Positions 47,177 to 57,923 of a stretch of 64,000 bases of DNA are shown in pieces. The notes beneath the pieces are model-generated. The model was not told the DNA's origin, did no database searches, and worked only from the letters and a program-made list of their open reading frames with translations. The DNA is from Magallana angulata (taxonomy: Eukaryota; Mollusca; Bivalvia; Ostreida; Ostreidae). The translations under genes and the position numbers were made by a program. Every line of letters starts with the position of its first letter. The first letter of the stretch is position 1. Where the stretch lies: positions 4,970,917-5,034,916 of the forward strand of contig NC_069117.1 of NCBI RefSeq assembly GCF_025612915.1. The letters run 5' to 3'.

Positions 47177-48046
47177 GAAAATATGTGTTCACACCGTACC
47201 GAACAGAAAAGGTAGCTAAACAACACTATCTACTAAATATCTAATCTACATGTATTTAAATAAGGAATCATTCTTTTCTCTCCCACCCCCGTTGTAATAA
47301 AATGGTTATGTTTTGTCTTTGTATGATAATAAGCAATGTGTAGTGTAATTTTTCCAATCATTTCAATAAGTTATCACTGAAAAATGATGTACAAATTGTG
47401 CATAATGTGCAGCTAAGAAAACCCAATCACTCAGGGAACAAAACCGAATGATTCCTTTTTGTTAGCATAAGTATGGCATATGAGCTTTGCATTTTTTGTA
47501 TTACTATACAGAAGTTTTTTTCTTCTGTCCTTCAAATATGATCGATTCTGCTGGTATAAATAAATGACGATGATTGGGCAATATGGAAATTAATTTGGTA
47601 CTGTAAAAAGCCACAACAATCGGACTAAGCAGTTTTATGATGATAAAAACCTTACGGCAAAAATGAATATAGATATATATATAAGGATTTTCCCAATATA
47701 TGTATTTTGTATCCTTTATTAAACACGTGGCACTAAATACAAAACATTAAATACAAAAAGATCCTTTTAAAAGCTTTTGAAAATATAATCTATACTTTTA
47801 CATTTAGAATTTGATCTTATTAATTTAAATAAAATTAGATACTCTAAGGCATTAAAAAGGTCAGTCTCAGTCAATATTTCTCATTATTATTTTATATTTT
47901 TCAATATAAAATTCTTTTTAGACAGTGCAACTTGAAATCAACTAACAATCCAATTCTGTTTCCCCATAAAAATGTTTGCGTAAGAGGGAGTCATTTGTTG
48001 CCCTTAAGTGTCCCACTTAGTTTTATAAAGTGTTTGCCGTCTAACA
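47177..48046. other. No gene seen
   Basis: AT-rich spacer with nothing recognisable. Confidence 0.5.
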
Positions 48047-48050
48047 TTAA

Positions 48051-48445
48051 AGGGACCTGGACACGATTTCAGATGAAAATTTTATTTTTGATTTCTATGT
48101 ATACAATTGTTTACTTTTGTATTTTGAATAATTCGCCAAAATATGAATGTTAGAAGTCATTTTACAAGCGAGATACAAAGGAAAGAAGTCTTTGTTATGT
48201 AAACAAACTCTCGAGTCTTATATTTGTTTACAAATACAGTGAAGCAAAGAAATTGCCATTTCTTTATCAAAATAACTTGTGGAAACAAGTGAGTCATTAG
48301 ATTGAAACTTATACCAATACAACAAATATGTAAACATTAACAGGACTCGAGCTTTGTTTACAAAACAAAGAATTCTACCCTCTGTAACTCGCTTGTAACA
48401 CGATAAATTTTGAAAATTTTGAGCTCAAATCGTGTCCAAGTCCCT
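48051..48445. mobile_element. TTAA-flanked MITE (395 bp)
   Basis: Inverted ends (AGGGACCTGGACACGATTT on the left; complement of AGGGACTTGGACACGATTT on the right) are flanked by TTAA (48,047-48,050 and 48,446-48,449). An inner inverted pair carries GTAAACAAA and CTCGAG words. This is a piggyBac- or Kolobok-type target; no transposase remains. Confidence 0.92.
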
Positions 48446-49005
48446 TTAAATCGTTCAAAATTAAAAAAAATGTTTTATTCCTATTGTACTAAGTGTGTTT
48501 GAAATGTGACTGCAAATGGGATCGCAAATAGGTCTATAAATCTCAACATTTTCAGCGTGGGATGACTTACTTCTGGGCTTCCGGGCATTTCTTCCTGTTT
48601 GAGAGTTATGGACACCAAAGTAACTAATTCTAATAAGTTCAAATAAATAGATCAGTTAATTATTTACAACATTTTAAAGAGTTTTCTCATTGGTTATCAT
48701 TGTTTTCCACGTAAAATATATCAAAGTGTTTTTAATTTCAGTATGTTCGCGATTAGACAATCGTAAGCGAACTATAAATTCTAATTACATTAGTTTTTTA
48801 GCTAATTCGAGAAAAATAATGTTCTACAGTGCAAATTGTTACAGTGAATACATTCACACACATTCATTAATATAGACATGCATTTTAACTAATCTACAAA
48901 GAGAACGATTATTAAATTAAAATCAAAAACAATATTTCTGTATCAATTAATAGAATAATATATATGAAGTGTCTAGCTATCACAACGCGTGAACTGTTCC
49001 AAAAG
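48446..49005. other. 3' flank of TRPV gene 4, no gene seen
   Basis: AT-rich DNA. No clear poly(A) signal was found close to the minus-strand stop. Confidence 0.5.
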
Positions 49006-51716
49006 TCAATGGTCAGTAAGAGTGCGGATTTCACACTTTAATGGTTCTGTGTCTTTCTGAGGTTTTAGACTTCTTTGCTTTGATCTTGCAAGAAACATCG
49101 TCCGGGTAGATGAATTTAAGTTTGTTGATATTTGATCTTGTATTTCACTATCACTCTCTGATAAATATTTTTTCTTTTGCGATGTCGAAGATAGCTTCTT
49201 ATTTTTTCGGCTGGCGTCTGGCTCTTCAGGTGATACTTTTTCTTTTCTGATGTTCTTCGTCCAACTGTAAGACGGTTCAATTCCTGCATTTAGTATTGGT
49301 ATTTTATCGACATCAATTTCTGCAAGTGGATCTACGGGAATTCTTGAATTCATTATTTCATTGTTTGTTACTACACCGTCAACCATGTTGAGAGAGGAAC
49401 GTGGTATTTTCGTGTTTGATTTTCTTCGTTTGCATTTTTTATTATCTGATAAGTTTTTGTCTTGGAATGTTTGAGTTTCTTTGTCGTGCATTTGTACTTC
49501 ATTTTGCAGTTTATTGTTTGCTACTACACAATCAACAACGTTAGAAAAATAATGTGGGTCATTCGTTTTCTTTTGTACTCGATTTTTTTCTTCTGTAGTG
49601 GCATACTCCATCTGCAGGGAATGTATTTCTAAAAAGTATCGTTCGTCGAATTTTCTTTGTTTTGTTATTGGATCTAACCCACGAACTTCCTTTTTTATAC
49701 CTGCACTTGATAAAATGTTCTGAAAACAACAGAGACACATAATATCTTCAATAACAAGAATAACAGAGAGTTGTTGGATTCGCCACAGAGGAAATCGGTC
49801 TTCTGACACATTAGAACATGTCTGTGACATCATTGCAATCAAAGCATTCAACATCAGTATATACGTAAAGGTGGTAAAGACAATAAAGATCGTAATAGCT
49901 GCCCATGGAATTCGCGCGGAAATCAACACCCCTATATCGTCGATCCCGATCCCAAGTTTTAACATTGCCATCATCGTACTTTCATATGACGAAAATTCTT
50001 CTATGTCGGTTCCCCGAAACACAATGTACATTCCAGCCGTAAATGAAAAAAGTCCAAAAAGAATGACTAATCCAAACTTCATAAGATCCCCTGTAATCAC
50101 ACGCTTTATCAGTTCTGTAAAGAAGCTAAATTCCTGAAACGGAGAAAGGAAAAATACATTCAACCACCAGCCAAAAATTAACGCAATTATGATAGGAATG
50201 TTGTCATGGTTTTCTACAATGGACCACATCACATCAATTATCATTGTTATAGCTAGTATCATCATTGGACTTATATATTCTAAATTGTGTGAAAAGTAAT
50301 CCGTCATATTCGTTTTGCGGAACTTTGCAATCAATAAACAACTGGCAATCGAACCATAGAATACACCAAGAGAGGCCCATCGAAATCTGTAAACAAAATC
50401 CTTAGATAACGTGGTTGCGTTGTTGCCATGCGGGCTTGGAATACCTAACTCAACATTGTATACGCTGTATATGGTTAACAATGTCATAAAAACATAGTGG
50501 AGAATCATCCATGAAATGAAAAACCATTGATAAGTGCTCCATTTCATTTTAATGAAATACTGAACTGGAGGTAGCTCAATGATGCGATACGCATCTTTGC
50601 TGTCATAATCTCGTCTAAATAGCATTTCCAAAAAGCATTCAGTGTCAGGATAAGAACAACAAACAGCGCAAGATGTTTCATTTGACTGTGGTACATTTCT
50701 TGAAATGCCTTGAATCTTTCGAGATATTGAGTTCGGTTGTTTTTGGCTTTGCCATAAGCGAATAATGCTGACAGTATCTATTTCCGTTATATCATATTCT
50801 TTAACGTCAAATAATCCATCGTTAGCACTGATGTAACAGTAGACATCCTTTATGTTAAGAATTTCTTCGAAAAGTTCAGTCACACCGTGCTTAGCCGCAA
50901 GCTGAAGAGGCGTTAAGTTGTCTTTGTTTCTCAGAAACCAGAGAAATGAATGAGTATAGCGATGCATTTCTATATCTGAATATTCATGAAAGTCGCTTTT
51001 AATTTTATTACGAATATGGCGTACCATTTGAATTACGCCGATAACTTTTTCTGGATATATTGCAGCATATTTCACTAACGAATGAAATACTGTGTCATCC
51101 TTTTTTTGAGCGTGCATATCAGCTTTGTTATCTATGAGTAAATCTACGATTTCTGTATCCCCTCCGAGCGCAGCTACTGTCAAAGGAAGTTGTCCCATCA
51201 TAACAGTATTAACAAACTGAGATCCTGTTGCACAAATGTTCAGCATAGTTGACATATTAAAATTTGTTGAGTTACTGCCAACTTCTAGCATGGCTTCAAC
51301 TGCTCTTTTGTTACCTTTGGCAATAGCCATATGTAGTGCTGTTTGTCCTCTAAACTCTCTTGACTGCTCTCTACCCATAAGGAGTAAATCCGGACACAGA
51401 GTTGATAGTTTTGTAACTAACACTAAATTGTTTGGCTTTTGATTGCTAAGTGGAGCAGACTTTCACCTTGTTGCTCGGGAATTTCATATAACTGTAACAA
51501 TTTACATTTTCCCAATTTTTTAAACGCATCAAGTCTCGCTACTGCGTTAACCATTTCTTTATTTCTTATATCTTTAACAAGTTGACGAAGGACATCATTA
51601 GATTTATTTTTGGTTATTGATGCCACTGAAGATTCAATAATCTGTTGTTTAAGATTACCATTCATATTTATCTCTGCATGTTTAGTTGAATTGTTAGCTT
51701 GATTTTTGTCAGCCAT
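49006..51716 (-). pseudogene. TRPV-like channel with one single-base frameshift (~903 codons)
   Basis: A single-exon TRPV gene on the minus strand. The ATG at 51,716 (MADKNQANN) comes one base after a strong acceptor (AAATTTTCCAG). The first 97 codons encode the N-terminus and the start of the ankyrin region, up to LLHLAIKSQ. One base is missing against the paralogues near 51,425-51,440, giving an early TAG. The other frame then runs for 805 codons: ankyrin repeats (GQTALHMAIAKGN, PLTVAALGGDTEIVDLLI), GLFDVKEYDITEID, S1-S6 with FISWMILHY intact, filter LGIGIDDIG, LNALIAMM, TRP-box QWRIQQLSVIL, a long Lys/Ser-rich tail and the terminal KCEIRTLTDH. Everything else looks intact, so the lesion may be recent or an assembly error. 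The gene is head-to-head with the TRPV pseudogene at 57,924. Confidence 0.93.
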
Positions 51717-51720
51717 TCTG

Positions 51721-52051
51721 GAAAATTTGTTTTGAACAATTTATTATGGTGTTTCTAAAAGTGATACGAAAGAGGGGTTAACAAATGTATCAAGGTTCTT
51801 TAAATTTTAAACAAAGTTTCTTCACATTTTGAATATCAATATTCATCTTCGAATCAGGTACAAACAGGCGTTATATGTTTACGTTGATTTATAGTTGCTA
51901 AATAAAAAAAAGATAAATGACCATACTTTTGAACTTCTAGATTAAACTTTCAGCTTAATTTTAACAATAAAACCATTTGAGATTTAAAATGAATCAATCT
52001 GCTCAATAAACTGTATAAACACTTTTAATATATCTGTCTCGCAGTAATGGC
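51721..52051. promoter_or_regulatory. Likely 5' region of TRPV gene 4
   Basis: About 330 bp lie between the minus-strand acceptor (51,718-51,720) and the ISL2EU left end. The 5'-UTR exon and promoter of gene 4 should be here or beyond the transposon. No TATA box was recognised with confidence. Confidence 0.35.
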
Positions 52052-52105
52052 GCATGCGCATATACGCTTCTGAGTGGATACAACGGACGTAGCAACTCGA
52101 CGGAA

Positions 52106-54541
52106 ATGGTGAAAACTTGTTGTGTTTACAAGTGCCGTTATGTCTTTAATGCTGACGCGAGATCGAGGGGGGTAAGTTTCTTTCGCTTTCCGAAAGACAA
52201 GAGAAAACGAAGGGTGTGGGTCAAAGCCGTCGATAGAGATAAGTGGGAACCAGGCAACCACTCATGGATCTGTTCCGATCACTTTCTACACGGGTGGCAC
52301 GGAGAAGACCCCAGTGATGACAACAACGGCCCTACGTTGTTTTAATACAAATTGACTAGATCTGAAGAGGATTTAAGACGAGAAAAGAGACGATTAGATC
52401 GTGAATCTACATAGGTATGTATACAATATAAAGCCTATACTATGTTTTATATGTATATCTATTTTTTCCATATGCATGCATGCATATGAATAATCATGTA
52501 GTGCCTATGGTCAAATTCTATCAAAGCATACATGCATGGTTTTCTAATTCTATAGATAGTTAAAAATTAAGCATTACATGAATATACAGTTATATTTATA
52601 TATATTAATGAAATGATTAAAATTAATTTTTGTGTTCTGCATTGAAAATATTTTGATCATAGTCACATAACAAAATGTTTAAAAAAATTATTTCCCAACT
52701 AGGAAAAACATGAAGAAGAGGTGATATTGAAGGAGAGGGAGATAGCAAGTCTTCAATTCTCACTGCTCGCCCATGGCTCATACTGCAGAGCAGAAAAGGC
52801 TTCAGATGACAACGATGAAGATCTATGTGCCATCACAACAGACACAACAGATGATTTTAACATTCATCTCACATGTGATTCAGGTGAGACTGTCCTAAAT
52901 ATAATTAGATATCTATGCAATTGTAACAACAAATTGACATAACCTTAAAAACTCAATTATGGTTATCAGCTGACATTGATTTTTTGTTAGGTGAAAATTT
53001 AATATGAATGTAAAATGATATAAGTACTAAAATAATACACATAATTATAGGCATGCAGTGTGAAGATGACCCCCTCTACGTCGAAAACAGGGAGCTGACA
53101 CAGGAGATAAGTCGACTAAGGGAGGAACTTGGCAGGCACAAATGGGGTGTGGAACTCATCAAAGACAATGATGGAATGACAAAGTTCTACACAGGATTAC
53201 CGTCATTTGCCATCTTTTTGTGGCTGTTCAAGTAAGAATAAGTTTTAAAAATCTGCATGTGCTCCATCAATGCAACATCAATTAAACTGATTGTATTAAT
53301 TTAATGTAGAAATGTCAAATGCTGGTAATATTGAGTACCCAACTACAAGTATCGCTTGGTCATACTGATCAATGACTTAATATTTTTTACTCTGCAATAC
53401 TCATTAAAAATGTGCTACTATTAAATTTGATAATTAAAATTGAGATACATGTAGCTAGGTTTCTTTATCTGATCTGTCGGTGAGAAATTTAAACATCTTT
53501 AATTATTACAGCTACCTTGCACCTGAATGTTCAAGAATGACCTACTGGAGAGGACAGGGCTAAACTACTGCCAGTGATAGGGTGAGGATGTCTTCCTCAA
53601 ATCTTAGCCCCATTGACCAATTCTTTGCAGTTCTAATGAGATTGAAATGAGGACTTTTCATCCAAGATATTGCAGAAAGATTTCAAATAAGTTCTGCCTT
53701 ATTTTCTATGATCTTCACCACTTGGATTAGTTAACTACATGCTGAACTGAAGTTTCTGAATCCCTTACCGAGCAAAGAAATCATTAACAGGACTATGCCC
53801 AAGTCATTTAAAGTAAAGTACCCATCAACTAGAGTTATCATTGATTGCACAGAACTGTTTAAACAAACTTCAAGTAGCATTCTAAATCAAAGTTTGACTT
53901 TTTCTAATTACAAACACCACACAACTGTCAAATATTTGGTTGGAATTAGCCCTTCTGGTGTCATCACATTTGTTTCGGAAGGATGGCCTGGGAAAACATC
54001 AGATCGTCACCTGAAAGAGAACTGTGGGCTGATCAGTTTGCTTGAGCCAGGTGATAGTGTAATGGCTGACAAAGGATTTACCATTGCTGATTTGTTAGAA
54101 AAACAGCAGTGTTTTCTAACCATCCCACCATTCAGAGGCACGATGCAATTCTTAAAATGAATTTTTTTAAATTTATCCAAATTTTTGGGGAAAATGTATA
54201 TATATATAGTTCAATTACATGATGAGTATCTTAAGGTTTGAAATCCAATTATATGTAATAAATTTCAAGGCGTGCATGTATATCAGAAATTTAACCCTTT
54301 CATTTCAGGTAATGCGAATCAGTTTTCTACTGACGATGTCTACAGGACCCAAGAAATAGCACAGCTTCGCATACATGTAGAGAGGAGCATCGGACGAGTT
54401 GAGAATTTTCACGTTTTGGAAGGAGTGGTCCCCCTTAGCATTGTGCCTCTCATCAATAAAATTTTTCAAGGTTGTTGTTGGTTGACAAATTTGGATTTGC
54501 CACTAGTTGATGGAAAAAAGCCAACTTCAGAAGATTCCTGA
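52106..54541 (+). pseudogene. ISL2EU THAP/DDE transposase (copy B)
   Basis: Exon 1 (from 52,106) encodes a THAP zinc finger: CCVYKC, FRFPKD, W, then CSDHF. It binds the element ends in such proteins. It runs into a TAA after GPTLF, probably a frameshift, since a Lys/Arg-rich frame continues. Exon 2 (52,703-52,883) and exon 3 (53,051-53,231) have clean AG/GT edges; exon 3 has a coiled-coil-like ENRELTQEISRLREELG and the family phrase FYTGLPSFAIFLWLF. Exon 4 starts at 53,512 (YLAPECSRMTYWRGQG) and holds several stops before 53,795. Then comes the open DDE_Tnp_4 core: first Asp in VIIDCTE, second in MADKGF. The last exon (about 54,309-54,541) gives the Glu in HVERSIGR. All three catalytic residues remain, but the reading frame is broken upstream. 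Confidence 0.85.
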
Positions 54542-54679
54542 GTAAGTGATGAAAATTTATATATATTTTATCAATCTCATATATTTACATTACATACAAT
54601 CATACATTTAGTTATTTCAGATTGAAATACATATGTATATACTTTCTATAATTTTCACAATACTAGTAGTGGATAAATA

Positions 54680-57490
54680 TGCCTCATGTAAAATTCTACT
54701 AATTTTGGTAGCATATTTGTTACATATTGTTCATTGAAGTAAATCCTCTCAATGAAAATGTTGTCTGACTTTGCCGCTGTCCATACCAAAAAGTCCACCC
54801 AGGGAAGTCCGATGATGGCCATCTCACCTTGAACCTGTGCATAGTACTTATTATTTTTTCAATGTAGGGCCAAATTCACCAAATTCGATACAAAACTGTT
54901 TTGAGTTCATTGACATATTATCTGATATTCCCAACAATGTTACATTTTGTCCTGAGATGGAGTAGGGACATTTAATTTCTAGCAGCCCAATGCTTTCATT
55001 ATCAACCACTCTTCCATCACTGGAAGCCCCTAGAAATGAATGTGTTGAACATAAAGTAAGACCAGACTCTTGTACATCAGGTTTCATTTGAATAGCTCTT
55101 CTGATCTGTAGGTAGTCTTCCTTAGCATCCATCTCGTGGTCAACTCCCCACTGGATTGTCAGAGGTAGCTCAGAGTACCTAAAATCATAGAAATTAGTTT
55201 CTAATATCAACATTCACTTAGTTCTTTGTTCTTTTTGAAATAAACAATGTCAGTATTGTGTTGTATTATGCTACTTGAACAGTGAGGAAAATTTAATTAC
55301 TTGTCTAGATTCGATCCATATAAAATCTGTTGGAAAGGCATGTTGGTTTGTCTCCTGATTGAAGAACATCACCAAATATGGAACTAGTAATCCTTCCGAG
55401 ATGAAGCTTTTTCCAGAGGTCACTAAGTCTCTGTGCTCTTGTGTGTTTCTCTATATAGCTCATTAACTCCTGGTCTATCAAAGGTGGTGGCACTGACAAA
55501 TTACAAAAAATTTTCTTATCGAGCTTTTCAAGACTTCATGATTGTTTGCCATAAATGCATTTTTTGAAATATAGATTGTTTATATAATTGTACTGTTTAT
55601 AACTTACCATTGTTGGAAGGGAGAAAAGACAGGGTTGTATTGAAAGTATTTTTTATACAAGCAACAAGAAATATTTTTTGTTGTATTACACAGTAGTTTA
55701 AATGAGAAAAATATACTGTGCAATGCTTGTACATGTATTATTGATTTTCATAAACTCAAAATATATGTCACATTTGTACACTTGTGTGCTTTATCTTTTT
55801 AATTGGTCATGCAATTAATCTATGTTTAGGTCTTTGTTATATATGATTGAAGACACTTTCAACTTACAGTTCCCATCTGAAAACACCATCATTTCCATTT
55901 TCAGATGCAGTGGGTGTACAGCTGTAGTCACCTCCACTTCATTCTCCACTACACTTGGGACACCAGTGTCTGGGATGTTCCATAAATGAGCCATTCCTAG
56001 GCAGCAATTAAAGGCAGCAATTAAATTTGTACATATATTGATTGGAATTCACAAGTTAACAATAAATTTAAAGAATCTGTTTCATTTCAGAAAGACATTG
56101 CACTTACAAATGAATTTGTTTTCTTTAAAGGAGAAATTGCTTTTTAATGTAAGCAAGTTTTCAAATCAACCTGTAAGGGGAAAACTTGCTTTAAGCTTCC
56201 TTAGTTGATCCAGTGACCATGTGAGGCTGTGGTGTCTGTCCTCAGAGTGTCTTGGGTCAAACCTTGCCATTGCTGAACCATGTGATGGTGATGACAACAT
56301 AGCTACATTGACATCGGTTTCACTGCTCGCCACTACCTTCGGCCTTGACAGGTTCAGGGTGCTAATAGGCTTTGGCTTCTGGTTCATTGTTCGTGGAACA
56401 TTCCACTGGCAAAGTGACAATGTGCAGCTCTGGTCCGTTTGCATCCAAGCTTTTGTTCAGGATTGCACATTAGATATAGAAAAAAGCAGACCGCCAATAT
56501 GACTGCATGCTTGAGCTAATCTGTAGAAATTAAAAAGACTTAAAGTGAAGTGCAAGAGACAAGCAATTTTGATGAGCTATATAGCTATTAAAATAAAAAT
56601 GCTATTTATCTAACATGCATTCAACCACAATAACTATGTTTTTAAACAGTATGCAGAGAACAAAATTCACTTCACAAAAATAGTAAATCCTCAAGTATGT
56701 ATGAAGTATCAAGTTTCACAATGCTAGCTATTTTTAAGATATCAACTAAAAAAATTACCCTGTGGGGCATTTACAATGGGCGAAGTCCACTCTGTTTTTG
56801 CCATCAGCATGAGTAATGCACAAAAAAACTTGATAACGCTGTTTTTTCATGGAGGCTAAACAGTATGCTCTTATGTACACTGTTGAACCATCAATCTGAA
56901 ATTTGTTAAGAATAATCAGATAATATTGTCAGTGTAAAAAATAAAATAATTAATATTTTTATTTATATATTTTTTTTTTTGGGGGGGGGGGAGAAAATGA
57001 CGGAAGACAGGATTATATTTTGATGGCATTTTAAAACATACTTGTAATCACTATATATTTATATGTAAAATATATATTAGCAATTCTTTACCACCTTGGT
57101 CTGATATTAAAAAAATATTTCTGTTGCTTGCTTAATCAGTGTGGTGAAACGTGTATATATAGTTTATGGAAGTTTTGGGGCTTGGGAGATTGTTTTTGAT
57201 GTATGAAAATATAAACTTACTTGGGCTAAACATATATCCTGGATATCGCCAGCGTCAAAATGTTTCACGGAGTTATCTAGGCCGTTGAAATTTTGGATAC
57301 TTTGATCCCCTTGTCTTCTTCTTATGATCATGAATTCATAGACGGAAGTGAACGATACCTCCGGAAGTTGAATATTGTTTGATATCGGTTCATAATGAAC
57401 AGCATTAAAAGGAGGCATGTTTTCCTTGAACTGCACTCCAGCTCCGGCTCCAGCACCATCAACCGCAGATAACGTCTGAACAACTGGAGT
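54680..57490 (-). pseudogene. ISL2EU SWIM-finger/YqaJ nuclease (copy B, degraded)
   Basis: Same gene as in copy A. From right to left: the N-terminal exon (about 57,221-57,490; Gly/Ala run then AVHYEPISNN; no ATG seen, donor GTAAGT at 57,220); the SWIM exons (about 56,765-56,900 CKCPTG, and CSH near 56,510); the WNVPRTMNQ/LNLSRPK exon; a small exon near 55,868-56,000; the YqaJ start (55,305-55,499); and the YqaJ core (55,213 leftwards). Copy B keeps the catalytic motif L-E-I-K after FLGASSDGRVV, but a small change near 54,850 breaks the frame before YYAQVQGEMA. It shares the TGA (56,457-56,459) with copy A. YqaJ nucleases are lambda-exonuclease-like; their role in these transposons is not known to me. 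Confidence 0.78.
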
Positions 57491-57923
57491 TAACGATACT
57501 TAATGATACTGGATAATATGTCGCATATTAAGTCATCTTTCTTCCTTTTCTTTGAATTTATACCCAGATCAGATGCTATGTTACGAAATACACTTATGTT
57601 TGTTTTCATCAAGTTTTCGCGGGTCGACATACTTGTTGCTAATGTAAACACGTAAACGGTAAACAGGAAATGCTTGTCACTCGTAAAGAAAGTGAAAAAA
57701 CCACATAGTGTATCATAAAATGATTTTATTCAGTTTATTTTTATTATTAGTTAAGTTGGGTAAAACTTACATATTTTCGATTTTTTTAAAGCATATTTAG
57801 CAAAAATATAAAACTTTGACGCTTCACAGAACAACTTGTGCTTAATCCACTCGGAAGTTCTTCTGCGCATATCTGCATATATCATTAAATGGGTCAAATT
57901 GAAAATTAATAAACGGCAATGAC

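Larger units (their letters stand above)
52052..57870. mobile_element. ISL2EU-type DNA transposon, copy B (about 5.8 kb, both ends)
   Basis: The ends are imperfect inverted repeats: left ATGCGCATATACGCTTCTGA then GTGGAT (52,054-52,079), right the complement of ATGCGCAGAAGAACTTCCGA then GTGGAT (ending about 57,870). Inside, a THAP/DDE transposase on + and a SWIM/YqaJ nuclease on - converge, their 3' ends about 140 bp apart. The target duplication (2 bp expected for this family) could not be fixed. It sits between two head-to-head TRPV genes. Both element genes carry breaks, so this copy should not move by itself. Confidence 0.82.
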
